Assembly (NCBI GenBank): GCA_022736495.1
Contig: DZCR01000002.1
Coordinates: 1-64,000 of the forward strand
Reading direction: 5' to 3'
Source: Desulfobacca acetoxidans
Lineage (GTDB): Bacteria > Desulfobacterota > Desulfobaccia > Desulfobaccales > 0-14-0-80-60-11
Length of the DNA: 64,000 bases
This document shows, piece after piece, positions 36,065 through 45,386 of the stretch. The position numbers and the translations under genes are program-made. Positions within the stretch are counted from its first letter, which is position 1. Every line of letters begins with the position of its first letter. A model generated the notes under the pieces. The model did not search any database. It saw only the letters and a list, made by a program, of their open reading frames with translations, and was not told where the DNA came from.

Positions 36065-36313
36065 ATGGGGGATATTTTGGTCACCGATCTCTTTACTACC
36101 CTGGAACAAAAACTGGAACTGGTTTTAAGCCAAATTACCGGCTTGAAAGAGGCTAACGCAGCTCTTCAGAAGAGCCTGGGCGAAAAAGAACAAGCCCTCA
36201 AAGATGCCCAGGCAGAACTGGCCAAGATTTCTCAAGAACGGGAGATGGTCCGAGAACGTATCGACAAGATCCTCAACCGGTTAAAAATCATTGATACGGG
36301 AGAATCCGCATAG
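36065..36313 (+). CDS. zapB: ZapB-like coiled-coil cell division protein
   Basis: An 82-aa protein that is coiled coil almost throughout (LEQKLELVLSQITGLKEANA, LGEKEQALKDAQAELAK), a ZapB-type layout. It lies 23 bp before the zapA reading frame, an arrangement seen in related genomes. ZapB links ZapA-FtsZ at the division ring. The family call rests on size, coiled coil and neighbour rather than on a unique motif. No Shine-Dalgarno is seen and the predicted promoter is very close to the ATG; a TTG at codon 5 is an alternative start. Confidence 0.75.
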   Translation: MGDILVTDLFTTLEQKLELVLSQITGLKEANAALQKSLGEKEQALKDAQAELAKISQEREMVRERIDKILNRLKIIDTGESA

Positions 36314-36336
36314 ACCCTATGCAGGAGGCCACACCC

Positions 36337-36624
36337 GTGACCGTGGAAATATTGGGACGCTCCTTTACCTTGAAGGGGAGCGTGACTCCGGAGAGCCTGC
36401 AAGCCGTGGCCCAGGAGGTGGATGCCCAACTGCGCGAGCTGCAGCGGGCCTTCCCCACCAGGCCCTTGAGTGACCTGGCGATCCTGGCGGCATTGAACCT
36501 GGCTTATGAATGCCTGGAGAGCAAGGAGGATTACCAACAGCTCCACGAGGAAATTGAAAAACGCTCCAGACAGTTAATCCAAATATTGGAGGCAAGTGAT
36601 TCAGCCTTTCCCCCGGGTCCTTGA
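36337..36624 (+). CDS. zapA: cell division protein ZapA
   Basis: A small FtsZ-ring stabiliser. The N-terminal VTVEILGRSFTLKG and the later RPLSDLAILAALNLAYECLE helix match ZapA, followed by a C-terminal coiled coil. GTG at 36337 has AGGAGG 8 bases upstream and gives the usual family N-terminus. An in-frame ATG at 36319 would add six residues but has a poor ribosome-binding site. The following gap holds a 6S RNA candidate, as downstream of zapA in many proteobacteria. Confidence 0.88.
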   Translation: MTVEILGRSFTLKGSVTPESLQAVAQEVDAQLRELQRAFPTRPLSDLAILAALNLAYECLESKEDYQQLHEEIEKRSRQLIQILEASDSAFPPGP

Positions 36625-36803
36625 GCGCACCCGGGATAAATTCGGCTTTGAGAGGCGCGACGACCCCGGCTGCACCAGTATGGGGTGAAGAAAAATACGG
36701 CAGGAATTATTCCGGGCGGAGAAAAACGACGTACCGGTCCGAGATATCAATCCAGGCGGAAAACCGGCAACCCATACCCCATCCCGCGGGATAGTATTAA
36801 TAT

Positions 36804-36990
36804 CTGAAGAGGGTCAGCGGCGCAACACCCTTGCTGACCAGGTCCATTTCAGGGTGAATTCGCGGCAGCGTTGTCAATAACGAGTTGTTAGCCGGTGGTC
36901 CCTCCCCGGCAGTGCCGTTCATTCTTTTCCGCCCCAGAAGATGCCTCCATGGCCCATCGGGCCAGCACCCGCCGTTCGACCTCTCGATGG
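36804..36990 (+). ncRNA. ssrS: 6S RNA candidate
   Basis: The closing stem pairs AGAGG and AGCGGCG (36808-36812, 36816-36822) with CGCCGTT and CCTCT (36970-36976, 36980-36984) around a 3x3 internal loop. An inner helix pairs GTGAA/CGGCA with TGCCG/TTCAT, and an apical GCCGG...CCGGC hairpin follows. A T-run (36991-36996) lies at the 3' end. Overall length (about 185), one long interrupted hairpin with a central bulge, and position between zapA and rny all fit 6S RNA, which binds the housekeeping RNA polymerase. No sequence search was possible. Confidence 0.65.
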
Positions 36991-37077
36991 TTTTTTAGTT
37001 CGGAACCTGCTCTGTCCCAACCTACGGCCGGGGACTTTTCCATTGCTAGTACAATAATCGTTCTTAAGGGAATTTAC

Positions 37078-38637
37078 ATGACCATAATACAATTTTTCGT
37101 AGAGGTTATCCTTTTGGGCCTCGGCTTTTTGGGCGGTTTTTTCTATCGCAAGTATGTGATAGACAGCCACCAGAAGTCCTTGGAAGCTCTGGGGAAAAAG
37201 ATTCTGGATGAGGCCCGCAAGGAAGCCGACAGCCTCAAGAAGGAGGCCAAGCTCCAAGCCAAAGATCAACTCCTCCAAATGAAGATGGACTTCGAAAAGG
37301 AGACCCAGGAACGTCGCCACGAGCTCAACCAACTGGAACGCCGTCTCCTCCAGAAAGAGGAACATCTGGAAAAGAAAGCCTCGCTGGTGGATGAACGGGA
37401 CACCGAGCTGATCAAGAAGCACAAAGTGGTGGCCCGGCAGGAAGAGGAACTCAAGGCCCAGACCGAGCACTGCCAGCACCTCATTGAGGAGCAGAACGCT
37501 CGCCTGGAGCAACTGGCCGGAATGAGCGCCGCCGAAGCCAAGGACCATCTCCTCAAGTCCTTGGAGCGTGAAATCCGGGTAGATGCCGCCCACATGGTGA
37601 AGCGCATCGAAACCGAAGCCCGGGAGCACGCCGACCGCAAGGCCAAAGAGATCATCGGGCTGGCCATCAAACGCTATGCCTCGGACTATGTGGCCGAACA
37701 GACCGTGTCGGTAGTGGCCCTGCCTAATGAAGAGATGAAAGGGCGCATCATCGGCCGGGAAGGCCGCAACATCCGGGCCCTGGAAGCCGCCACCGGCGTG
37801 GATATCATCATTGACGACACCCCGGAAGCCGTCATCTTGAGCGCCTTCAATCCGGTGCGCCGGGAGATAGCCCGGCGAAGTCTGGACCGCCTCATCTCCG
37901 ACGGCCGGATCCATCCCGGACGCATCGAAGAGATTGTGGAAAAGGTCACCCAGGAACTGGAAGTCAATATCCGGGAGGCGGGCGAAGAGGCCGCTTTTGA
38001 CGCCGGGGTCCACGGCCTCCACCCCGAACTGGTCAAACTCCTGGGCAAGCTGAAGTTCCGCACCAGCTACGCCCAAAACGTCTTGCAACACTCGGTGGAG
38101 GTTTGCTACCTCTGCGGGATCATGGCCGCGGAACTGGGACTCAACGTCAAGCACGCCAAGCGGGCCGGTTTGCTCCACGACATCGGCAAAGCCGTGGACC
38201 AGGAGGCCGAAGGCGTCCATGCCCTCATCGGGGCCGATCTGGCCAAACGCCACGGCGAATCCCCCAAAGTGGTCCATGCCATCGCGGCGCACCATGAAGA
38301 CGTCCCTCCCGAAAACATCCTGGCCGTGCTGGTTCAGGCCGCCGACACCCTTTCGGGGGCCCGGCCCGGCGCCCGGCGGGAGATGCTGGAAACCTACGTC
38401 AAGCGCCTGGAAGACCTGGAACGGGTGGCCCTGTCCTTCGGTGGCATCAGCAAGTCATACGCCATTCAGGCGGGGCGGGAAATCCGCCTCATCGTGGAAA
38501 GTGAGAAGGTCAACGACGAGGAGGCGATCCTCCTCAGCCGCGAGGTGGCCAAGAAGATCGAGCAGGACCTCACTTACCCCGGCCAGATCAAGGTCACCGT
38601 TATCCGGGAAACCCGGTCGGTGGAATATGCCCGCTAA
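37078..38637 (+). CDS. rny: ribonuclease Y
   Basis: A 519-aa membrane-anchored endoribonuclease for mRNA decay. One N-terminal helix ([20 protein letters not shown]) is followed by a long coiled coil (about residues 35-185). The KH domain has [20 protein letters not shown], and the HD domain has [17 protein letters not shown] with metal-binding HD. The frame is open 61 codons upstream through the 6S RNA, but ATG 37078 has AAGGGA before it and gives the family N-terminus. It is followed 14 bp later by ymdB, a conserved pairing. Confidence 0.97.
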   Translation: MTIIQFFVEVILLGLGFLGGFFYRKYVIDSHQKSLEALGKKILDEARKEADSLKKEAKLQAKDQLLQMKMDFEKETQERRHELNQLERRLLQKEEHLEKKASLVDERDTELIKKHKVVARQEEELKAQTEHCQHLIEEQNARLEQLAGMSAAEAKDHLLKSLEREIRVDAAHMVKRIETEAREHADRKAKEIIGLAIKRYASDYVAEQTVSVVALPNEEMKGRIIGREGRNIRALEAATGVDIIIDDTPEAVILSAFNPVRREIARRSLDRLISDGRIHPGRIEEIVEKVTQELEVNIREAGEEAAFDAGVHGLHPELVKLLGKLKFRTSYAQNVLQHSVEVCYLCGIMAAELGLNVKHAKRAGLLHDIGKAVDQEAEGVHALIGADLAKRHGESPKVVHAIAAHHEDVPPENILAVLVQAADTLSGARPGARREMLETYVKRLEDLERVALSFGGISKSYAIQAGREIRLIVESEKVNDEEAILLSREVAKKIEQDLTYPGQIKVTVIRETRSVEYAR

Positions 38638-38651
38638 GGTTCTGTGATTTC

Positions 38652-39437
38652 ATGAATATCTTGTTCATCGGCGACATCGTGGGGGCTCCGGGACGGCGGG
38701 TGATAACCGAACTGTTGCCTCGGGCCGTGGATCATTATTGCATCGACCTGGTGGTGGCCAACGGCGAAAACGCCTCCGGCGGGATCGGCATCACCCCTCA
38801 GGTGGCCGACCAGTTCCTGAACCAGGGCGTGGACCTCCTCACCAGCGGCAACCATATTTGGAAACACAAGGAGATCCTCCCCTACTTGCACGACACCGAC
38901 CGCTTGCTGCGGCCGGCCAATTACCCTCCGGAGACCCCGGGGCGCGGGCTCGCCATGGTGGAGACCGCCGCGGGTGAGTCCGCGGCCATCGTCAACCTGG
39001 AAGGCCGGGTCTTCATGAATTCCCTGGAGTGTCCCTTCCGCACCGCGGACCAGCTCCTGCAGACCCTGCCCCCGGAAGTGAAGGTCATCCTGGTGGACAT
39101 GCACGCCGAGGCCACCAGTGAAAAGCAGGCCCTGGGATGGTATCTGGACGGCCGGGTAAGTGCGGTGGTGGGTACCCATACCCACGTCCAGACTGCGGAT
39201 GAGCGCATCCTGCCGGGGGGCACCGGCTATATCAGCGACGCGGGCATGACCGGCCCGATTGATTCGGTTATCGGCATGAATAGGGAAATCATCCAGGCGC
39301 GCTTTCTGACCCAACGCCCCCATCCCTTCAAAGTGGCCACCCAGAACCTCCAACTCCAGGGCGTGGCGCTGAAAATTGACGCCAACGGCCGCTGCCAGGA
39401 AATCAAACGGGTGATGATGCCTCTAAAATCGGCCTGA
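38652..39437 (+). CDS. ymdB: YmdB-type metallophosphoesterase (TIGR00282)
   Basis: A 261-aa calcineurin-like phosphoesterase. Metal-site motifs are MNILFIGDIVGAPGR, VVANGENASGGIGIT, LLTSGNHIWKHKEI, VDMHAEATSEKQALG and VVGTHTHVQTAD. Bacillus YmdB has 2',3'-cyclic nucleotide phosphodiesterase activity and affects RNase Y-linked gene expression; whether this holds here is unknown. It is adjacent to rny and very probably co-transcribed. Confidence 0.92.
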   Translation: MNILFIGDIVGAPGRRVITELLPRAVDHYCIDLVVANGENASGGIGITPQVADQFLNQGVDLLTSGNHIWKHKEILPYLHDTDRLLRPANYPPETPGRGLAMVETAAGESAAIVNLEGRVFMNSLECPFRTADQLLQTLPPEVKVILVDMHAEATSEKQALGWYLDGRVSAVVGTHTHVQTADERILPGGTGYISDAGMTGPIDSVIGMNREIIQARFLTQRPHPFKVATQNLQLQGVALKIDANGRCQEIKRVMMPLKSA

Positions 39438-39586
39438 AATCTTCATCCAGACCCGACATCTATAGAATTAGCGGGTGTCTTTTTTCTTAATTTCATTCCG
39501 GGACTCCCGGGACTAGTCATCCACTTCTGACGATTTTCCATTGATAAACGGCAGGCTCTGGTTTAAATATGAGAGGTAGCCTTCCT

Positions 39587-39666
39587 TGATGATTTCGTAA
39601 AAAGTCTATAATCCCTTTCCCCTTGATAGCCAGGGGAGGGGAACATGAGTTTTTATGAGTTCATCA
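39587..39666. repeat. MITE-like repeat with terminal inverted repeats, copy B
   Basis: It begins TGATGATTTCGTAAAAAGTC and ends GAGTTTTTATGAGTTCATCA, with a CCCTTTCC...GGGGAGGGG core. It is the same element as 29320-29394. It ends 30 bases before the sucC start, so it lies in the sucC leader or promoter region. Confidence 0.6.
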
Positions 39667-39696
39667 TTCTAGAAATTTTCGCAAAAAGGATATCCC

Positions 39697-40857
39697 ATGA
39701 AGATTCACGAATACCAGGCCAAGGATTTGCTCAAGAAGTTCAACGTGCCGGTGCCCCAGGGCGACGTGGCCGCTACCTCCCAAGAAGCCCGGCGGGTGGC
39801 GGAAGGACTGGCGGCAGGCCCCTTTGTGGTCAAGGCCCAGATTCACGCCGGGGGCCGGGGCAAGGGCGGCGGCATCAAGGTCGCCGCCACTTTGGATGAG
39901 GTGGAGCAGGCAGCCGGCCAGATCCTGGGCATGACCCTGGTCACTCCTCAGACCGGCCCCGAAGGCAAGGTGGTCAACAAAGTTCTGGTAGAGCAGGCCC
40001 AGGACATCGCCCAGGAGCTCTACCTGGGTCTGGTGGTGGACCGGGCCTCGGGCCGGCCGGTGATCATGATGAGCGCCGAGGGCGGCATGGAGATCGAGGA
40101 AGTGGCGGCCCGCACCCCGGAACTGATCTTCAAAGAGGCCGTGGACCCGGCCGCGGGCTTCTTTCCCTACCAGGCCCGCAACCTGGCTTTCGGTATCGGA
40201 CTCAATCCCACCCTTATCCGCCCGGCTACCAGTTTCATTGAGAATCTCTATCGCATGTTCATCTCTTTAGATTGCTCGCTGGCCGAGATCAATCCCCTGG
40301 TGGTCACCAAGGACGGAGCCATGCTGGCCCTGGACGCCAAGATCAATCTGGACGATAACGCCATGTTCCGCCACCACGACCTGGCGGCCCTGGAAGACCC
40401 CGACGAAATGGACCCCCTGGAGCACGAGGCCCGGAAACATCACCTCAACTACATCCGCCTTACCGGTAATGTTGGAGCCATGGTGAACGGCGCCGGCCTG
40501 GCCATGGCCACCATGGACCTGATCAAGGCCGCCGGGGCTGAACCCGCCAACTTCCTGGACGTGGGCGGCGGGGCCTCCGCCGAAATGGTGGCCAACGGCT
40601 TCCGCATCATCCTGGGCGACCCCAACGTCAAAGGCGTGCTCATCAACATCTTCGGCGGCATCCTGCGTTGCGACGTCCTGGCTAACGGCGTGGTGGAGGC
40701 AGTCAAGCAGGTGCAGGTCAAGGTGCCCATCATCGTGCGCCTGGAAGGCACCAACGTAGAAACGGGGCGGGAGATCCTGGACAAATCCGGCCTCACCTTC
40801 ACGGTAGCCACCGACATGCTGGATGCCGCAAAGAAAGTGGCGGCGCTGGTGAGCTGA
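39697..40857 (+). CDS. sucC: succinate-CoA ligase (ADP-forming) beta subunit
   Basis: A 386-aa subunit. The ATP-grasp N-terminal half has [39 protein letters not shown] and [12 protein letters not shown]. The C-terminal ligase domain has [32 protein letters not shown] and [14 protein letters not shown]. It forms the succinyl-CoA/succinate interconversion enzyme with SucD, normally encoded right after it. Here 2.1 kb and three other genes intervene. AAGGA precedes the ATG. Confidence 0.97.
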   Translation: MKIHEYQAKDLLKKFNVPVPQGDVAATSQEARRVAEGLAAGPFVVKAQIHAGGRGKGGGIKVAATLDEVEQAAGQILGMTLVTPQTGPEGKVVNKVLVEQAQDIAQELYLGLVVDRASGRPVIMMSAEGGMEIEEVAARTPELIFKEAVDPAAGFFPYQARNLAFGIGLNPTLIRPATSFIENLYRMFISLDCSLAEINPLVVTKDGAMLALDAKINLDDNAMFRHHDLAALEDPDEMDPLEHEARKHHLNYIRLTGNVGAMVNGAGLAMATMDLIKAAGAEPANFLDVGGGASAEMVANGFRIILGDPNVKGVLINIFGGILRCDVLANGVVEAVKQVQVKVPIIVRLEGTNVETGREILDKSGLTFTVATDMLDAAKKVAALVS

Positions 40858-40950
40858 GCTTCTGGGGAGAGAGAAACGACAGTTATGCTTCATGTCTCCA
40901 CCCCTCAGCTGCCCTGGAAAAATTGACTCAGAGCTCAAGAGAAGTTACTC

Positions 40951-40996
40951 TCCTTCCCCCTCCCCCTTGAGGGACCCTTGAGGGGAGAGGGTTGGG
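40951..40996. repeat. purine/pyrimidine-rich short repeat after sucC
   Basis: CCCTTGAGGG occurs twice in a row (40964-40973, 40975-40984) inside a CCCTCCCC...GGGGAGAGGG potential hairpin. It may be a relic related to the GGGGAGGGG cores of the MITE-like repeats, or a transcription-end structure. Confidence 0.35.
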
Positions 40997-41022
40997 GACC
41001 TATCTGAAGCGGAGCATACACT

Positions 41023-41454
41023 ATGACCAGACCACACCGGCTCCTCGTGGGCCTCAGTCTTCTCAGCCTGGTGCTGGCCGCCTCGTCCAGTGGACAGGAA
41101 GGCCTGGACAAGGGCACCGGCCCCAGCGGGTTATATAATCCCGACACTGTGGTCATCATCTCCGGAATAGTCATTGCCAAAACCCAGCCATCGGCCAAGG
41201 GGTTGCCTCAGCTGGTGTATCTGACCCTGAAGACCGAGACGGGCAAAATCACCGTCTTTCTGGGCCCTGACCTGTACGTCGAAAAGTTGCCGGTCCAGAT
41301 AAAAATCTTGGACAAGATCCAGGTGACCGGCTCCAAGATCGCCTGGGAAGGCAAGCCGGTAATCCTGGCCGCGGAAATCAAAAGGGGGGATCAGATCCTG
41401 CAGTTGCGGCACCCCAATGGCGTGCCGGTGTGGAGCGGTCCCCAGCGTTTATAA
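41023..41454 (+). CDS. secreted OB-fold-like protein, 143 aa
   Basis: It has a cleavable signal peptide (hydrophobic to about residue 20, ASSSG). The mature part begins near GLYNPDTVVIISGIVIA, then runs as alternating beta strands (LVYLTLKTETGKITVFLG, KIQVTGSKIAWEGKPVILAA) to GDQILQLRHPNGVPVWSG. It is clearly paralogous to 42220-42681, sharing YNP...V-G-V, LGP-YV, V-G-K/R and GDQ-L-LR. Such small periplasmic OB-like proteins are seen in deltaproteobacterial genomes without assigned function. It is first gene of a three-gene cassette with a DUF4405 membrane protein. Confidence 0.75.
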   Translation: MTRPHRLLVGLSLLSLVLAASSSGQEGLDKGTGPSGLYNPDTVVIISGIVIAKTQPSAKGLPQLVYLTLKTETGKITVFLGPDLYVEKLPVQIKILDKIQVTGSKIAWEGKPVILAAEIKRGDQILQLRHPNGVPVWSGPQRL

Positions 41455-41639
41455 AACCTACGCTGGTATTTTTGAGCATATAATTATGCACGAGTGATAA
41501 TTTTTGCGTCATTTCCCTCTTCCCAAAGGGGGGCCAGGGATGTAACATGGTAACAGTAATAATCTCACCCTGTTAGCCCAAGGGAATCCCCGCACCGCCC
41601 CCTGTCTCGATGCCCGCCATTCCCTGAAGAGGTGCAATT

Positions 41640-42131
41640 ATGGATAAGCCTAAGTTCAACTTCATCATTGATGCCTTGATGTTCTTGTGTATCATGGCTC
41701 TGGCTGGTCTGGGCTTTTTGATGAAATACGTCCTGATCTCCGGCCGGGCATCCTGGGCCAAGTACGGCCGCAACCTGGCATTCTCCTGGTTGGGTTGGGA
41801 CCGGCATGATTGGGGCGACTTGCACCTGTACCTGGCCTTCGCCTTTTTATTTTTGCTGGTCTTACACGTAATCCTGCATTGGCACCAGATTCTGGCCTAT
41901 TTCAAGCACTTGATCCCCAGTTCCGGCCTGCGCCTTAAGATCGCGGTTATCTTTCTGGTTCTCAGTCTTTTGCTGATTTACTTTCCCTTCCTGATCACCC
42001 CGCATATGGAGGAACAGGGAAGGGGACGGGGCGGCGGGCCTCGTTCCCAGGTGGGCGGCTCGGAAGGTTGGCAGGCGGCGACTCCTCATCCTGGACCATC
42101 GGGCATGGGCAGCCAAGGGATCAGCAACTGA
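41640..42131 (+). CDS. DUF4405 membrane protein, cytochrome b-like
   Basis: A 163-aa inner-membrane protein with about three helices: residues 9-32, then LYLAFAFLFLLVLHVILHWH, then IAVIFLVLSLLLIYFPFLI. Histidines in RHDWGDLH and VLHVILHWHQ sit at helix ends, in positions that could bind haem, as proposed for DUF4405/cytochrome b561-like proteins. The C-terminus is a glycine-rich tail. AGAGG precedes the ATG. It lies between two paralogous periplasmic OB-like genes, so it may anchor an electron-transfer or redox-linked module; this is inference. Confidence 0.8.
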   Translation: MDKPKFNFIIDALMFLCIMALAGLGFLMKYVLISGRASWAKYGRNLAFSWLGWDRHDWGDLHLYLAFAFLFLLVLHVILHWHQILAYFKHLIPSSGLRLKIAVIFLVLSLLLIYFPFLITPHMEEQGRGRGGGPRSQVGGSEGWQAATPHPGPSGMGSQGISN

Positions 42132-42219
42132 TCGCACCGAAGTAACATTTTTCCTCTCCCCACGGTCTTATAAGAAAGCCCCAAGAGGGGTTAATCATGG
42201 AGAGAGGTGTGAAGCAACG

Positions 42220-42681
42220 ATGCTTAAAAAACTGAATCTGATGGTAAGCTTGGTGAGTCTGCTGGCTCTGCTGGGGGTATCCCAGGGTTGGGCTCAGCAG
42301 CAGGTTCCTGCGGCTGCTCCGGGCGCCCGCAAAGCAGCCCGGATGTACAACCCCCAAGCGGTAGAGACCCTGGTGGGCAAGGTGGCGGCCATCAACCGGA
42401 TAACCCCCAAGCAGGCTGGCCGGTCGGCGCGGGTGATGCTGCTGCTGGAGACGGACAAGGGACCCCTCAAAGTTAACCTGGGACCTGCCGATTACGTTGA
42501 CCAGCAGGCGGTGAAGCTGGCCCCTGGCGACCAGGTGCACGTCAAGGGCATGCGAGTTACCCGCCCCAAGGCCACCATCTTTATCGCTGACGAAGTGACC
42601 AAAGGCGACCAGGTCTTAAAACTCAGGGACGACGCCACCGGGCGGCCCCTGTGGGCCACAGGCCAGCAGCGCAAACCTTAA
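42220..42681 (+). CDS. secreted OB-fold-like protein, 153 aa (paralogue of 41023-41454)
   Basis: The signal peptide runs to about residue 25 (GVSQGWAQQ). The mature chain has ARMYNPQAVETLVGKVAAIN, LLLETDKGPLKVNLGPADYV, GDQVHVKGMRVTRPKATIFI and GDQVLKLRDDATGRPLWATG. It is the same fold plan and motif spacing as 41023-41454, so a duplication flanks the DUF4405 gene. It is periplasmic by prediction; ligand unknown. Confidence 0.75.
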   Translation: MLKKLNLMVSLVSLLALLGVSQGWAQQQVPAAAPGARKAARMYNPQAVETLVGKVAAINRITPKQAGRSARVMLLLETDKGPLKVNLGPADYVDQQAVKLAPGDQVHVKGMRVTRPKATIFIADEVTKGDQVLKLRDDATGRPLWATGQQRKP

Positions 42682-42713
42682 CTGATTGTCGTAGCACTTT
42701 CAAATTTCGAGTC

Positions 42714-42737
42714 AGGGGAAGGCCGTCGCCTTCCCCT
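42714..42737 (+). terminator. strong hairpin after the cassette
   Basis: AGGGGAAGGC-CGTC-GCCTTCCCCT is a perfect 10-bp stem 33 bases after the stop codon at 42681. No T-run follows, so it could be a processing barrier rather than a classical terminator. It separates the cassette from sucD. Confidence 0.5.
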
Positions 42738-42967
42738 GTAAGCATCCCCCCGGTAAATCCCCTCTTTGAGCTTGCTATGGAGGCTGGCCGCCATTTAATT
42801 CTCTGACACAATTGACTCTTGGTGACCATTCCCGGAATTAGATAAAAATTGACCACAATTAGGAGATGTGCGAAACTCAAGAAGTTTCGGGTGGAAAGCA
42901 GTTGGGCCTTGCCGGCCTGCAAATGATTCCCGAGCATAGCGAAATTCATGTGAATGAAAGGTGATAA

Positions 42968-43846
42968 ATGAGCGTTCTGGTTAATAACGACACACGGGTA
43001 GTAGTCCAGGGGATTACCGGCAAGGAAGGCTCCTTCCATGCCCGGGCCTGCGCCGAATATGGCACCAAGATGGTGGCCGGGGTGACCCCGGGCAAGGGCG
43101 GCCAGAAGATGGATGAGATCCCGGTGTTCAACACCGTGGCCCAGGCCGTGGCGGACACGGGCGCCAACACCTCTTTGATCTTTGTGCCGCCGGCCTTTGC
43201 CGCCGACGCCATTCTGGAGTCTGCGGCCGCGGGGATCAAAGTGGCGGTGTGCATCACCGAGGGCATCCCCACCCTGGACATGGTGCGGGTCATGGCCGGG
43301 CTCCAGGATTCGGGCTGCCGCCTCATCGGCCCTAACTGTCCGGGCATCATCTCTCCCGGTCAGGCCAAAGTGGGCATCATGCCGGGACACATCCATCGGC
43401 CGGGTCCCATGGGCCTGGTCTCCCGCAGCGGCACCCTGACCTACGAAGCCGTGCATCAGCTCACCCTGCTGGGGATCGGACAGAGCACCTGCGTGGGCAT
43501 CGGCGGCGATCCCATTATCGGCACCAACTTCATCGACATGCTGGAGCTGTTTGAGGCTGACCCCCAGACCCAGGGCATCGTGCTCATCGGCGAAATCGGC
43601 GGCACTGCCGAAGAAGAGGCCGCCGAGTATATCTCCCGCCAGGTGTCGAAGCCGGTGGTGAGCTTCATCGCCGGCCAGACCGCACCTCCGGGCAAACGCA
43701 TGGGACATGCCGGGGCCATCATCTCCGGCGGCAGCGGCAAGGCCGCCGACAAAATGGCCGCCCTGGCCAACGCTGGAGTGACCGTGGTGGCCAATATCGG
43801 GGAGTTGGGACAAACGGCCCAAAAGGTTATGGGCCAGCGCGTCTAA
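42968..43846 (+). CDS. sucD: succinate-CoA ligase (ADP-forming) alpha subunit
   Basis: A 292-aa subunit. The CoA-binding Rossmann region has [20 protein letters not shown] and [20 protein letters not shown]. The phosphohistidine lies in [18 protein letters not shown] (about residue 245), and [20 protein letters not shown] is present. It works with SucC, whose gene is 2.1 kb upstream. AAAGGTGA precedes the ATG. A 286-bp leader suggests an independent promoter. queH follows by 3 bp. Confidence 0.97.
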   Translation: MSVLVNNDTRVVVQGITGKEGSFHARACAEYGTKMVAGVTPGKGGQKMDEIPVFNTVAQAVADTGANTSLIFVPPAFAADAILESAAAGIKVAVCITEGIPTLDMVRVMAGLQDSGCRLIGPNCPGIISPGQAKVGIMPGHIHRPGPMGLVSRSGTLTYEAVHQLTLLGIGQSTCVGIGGDPIIGTNFIDMLELFEADPQTQGIVLIGEIGGTAEEEAAEYISRQVSKPVVSFIAGQTAPPGKRMGHAGAIISGGSGKAADKMAALANAGVTVVANIGELGQTAQKVMGQRV

Positions 43847-43849
43847 ACC

Positions 43850-44410
43850 ATGAAGATGCTGCTCCACATCTGCTGCGCCCCCTGTGCGGTTTATCCGGTG
43901 GAAATTCTCTCCGCCCAGGGGCACCAGGTGCGGGGTTTTTTCTTCAATCCCAATATTCATCCGTATCAAGAGTTTTCCCGGCGGATGGCCGCACTAGAGG
44001 ATTACGCCGGTAAGACCGGACTCCCCATCATCTGGGACCGGGGTTATCACCTGGAAGAATTCTTACGGAATATCGCTTTCCGGGAGTTGGAACGCTGCCG
44101 CTTCTGCTATTATCTACGCCTGCAGGCCACAGCCCGGGTGGCCCGGGGCGGCAAGTTCGACGCCTTCACCTCCACCCTGCTCTATAGCAAGTTACAAAAC
44201 CATGCGCTCATCCAGGAGTTGGGGGTCCAAGCGGGACAGGAGGCAGGGGTGCCGTTTTATTACGAGGACTTCCGTGAGGGCTGGGCTACAGGCATAGCCG
44301 GGTCAAAACAGATGGGCCTCTACCGCCAGCAATACTGCGGTTGTATCTTTAGTGAACGGGATCGTTTTCTCCCCAAGCCCAGGCAGGGGCATGGCCCCGC
44401 CAAAAAGTGA
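43850..44410 (+). CDS. queH: epoxyqueuosine reductase QueH
   Basis: A 186-aa protein (former DUF208) for the last step of queuosine biosynthesis in tRNA. The Fe-S/metal cysteines are visible: HICCAPCAVYP near the start, LERCRFCYYLRL in the middle and QQYCGCIFSE near the end. KFDAFTSTLLYSKLQNH is a conserved block. It is the non-cobalamin alternative to QueG. The start is 3 bp after sucD; co-transcription is likely. No other queuosine gene is present here. Confidence 0.92.
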   Translation: MKMLLHICCAPCAVYPVEILSAQGHQVRGFFFNPNIHPYQEFSRRMAALEDYAGKTGLPIIWDRGYHLEEFLRNIAFRELERCRFCYYLRLQATARVARGGKFDAFTSTLLYSKLQNHALIQELGVQAGQEAGVPFYYEDFREGWATGIAGSKQMGLYRQQYCGCIFSERDRFLPKPRQGHGPAKK

Positions 44411-44500
44411 TCGGGGGAGTTCCACCAGGGCTGAGATCGGCAGAGCCGGGGTTGCAAAAAATGTTTAAGGATAAACCTGGCATCTTTCGATAAGATAATC

Positions 44501-44905
44501 ATGATGACTTCGTGGCTGACGCTGAGCAATCGCCAGGAAAACTTAAAGCTGCTCATGGATTATGTCCGGAAGTGGGCCAGGGAGCATAGATTGGCGTCGA
44601 ACCGTCTGGGCAGCTTGGAAAAGGCGGCCGAGGAAATCTTCCGCCACTTGGTGAATCATGCCTACCGGCCCGACCAGCCCGGGTCCATCGCCGTCTCTCT
44701 GGAAGAAAAGGGCCCCCGGCTGCGCTTGACCTTCGAAGACGATGCGGCGCCGCACCACGCCAGCAGCCTCAGCGGCCTTCCGGCCCCAGGCAACCCCGAT
44801 CCGGCCAGCTGCCTCCTTTATAACGGCTTGCAACAACTGGCCGAAAGTGTCGTCTATTATCGCACTGGGGACCGCAAGAACCGGATGGTGGTCTTCCTGA
44901 CTTAA
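44501..44905 (+). CDS. HATPase_c_2 anti-sigma/serine kinase-like protein
   Basis: A 134-aa GHKL-fold protein of the RsbW/SpoIIAB type. The N-box is EKAAEEIFRHLVNHAY (about residue 40-55), followed by a degenerate G1-like FEDDAAP and a LLYNGLQQLAESVVYYRT helix. Such proteins bind anti-anti-sigma partners and phosphorylate them or sequester a sigma factor. No STAS or phosphatase partner lies next to it. ATP-site residues are only partly conserved. Confidence 0.75.
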   Translation: MMTSWLTLSNRQENLKLLMDYVRKWAREHRLASNRLGSLEKAAEEIFRHLVNHAYRPDQPGSIAVSLEEKGPRLRLTFEDDAAPHHASSLSGLPAPGNPDPASCLLYNGLQQLAESVVYYRTGDRKNRMVVFLT

Positions 44906-44969
44906 AAATGGCGGCAGGGGAGCATGATGCCCAGACTGCGGTGCAGGTCCAATCTGCCCCGCCGCTCGA

Positions 44970-45386
44970 TTAATGGGCGAATTGCTGGGCCTTGCGAAAG
45001 GCCTCCTGGGCTTCCCTATCTTTGCCCCGCGCTTTGAGGAACTCTCCTAAAAAATTCCAGCCTTCGGCATAATCGGGCTTCAAGGCGACGGCCTTGCGCA
45101 GTTCGGCTTCCGCTTCGGTGTAGTTGCCGACCCGGGCCAGGGCGCTGCCATACAGACTATGGGCCTCGGCCCAATCCGGCCTCAGACCCACCGCAGCGCG
45201 AAAGGAATCCGCCGCTTCTTTATCCCGGCCTTCTCCTGCCAGCAGGAACCCAGATTTGAGATAATCCTGGGCCGCCCGCATATTCGCAGCCTTAACCTTT
45301 TCCGCCGAGGTCTGGGCGAAAACCTGGGCGCCGCCGCCCACAGCCAGGCACATGGTTACCAACACAACCACCAGCCACCGTTTCAT
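44970..45386 (-). CDS. secreted tetratricopeptide-repeat protein
   Basis: 138 aa from ATG 45386, which has GGGAGGAG upstream; an earlier in-frame start is unlikely. The signal peptide (VVVLVTMCLAVGGGAQVFAQ) is followed by three TPR units: AAQDYLKSGFLLAGEGRDKE, SFRAAVGLRPDWAEAHSLYG and AEAELRKAVALKPDYAEGWN. It is likely a periplasmic scaffold. It stands alone, convergent with the anti-sigma-like gene. Confidence 0.82.
   Translation of the reverse strand: MKRWLVVVLVTMCLAVGGGAQVFAQTSAEKVKAANMRAAQDYLKSGFLLAGEGRDKEAADSFRAAVGLRPDWAEAHSLYGSALARVGNYTEAEAELRKAVALKPDYAEGWNFLGEFLKARGKDREAQEAFRKAQQFAH

Noticed and set aside
36895..37077. 61-residue N-terminal extension of ribonuclease Y
   Set aside because: It lies over the 6S RNA candidate and precedes the conserved membrane helix; ATG 37078 has AAGGGA.
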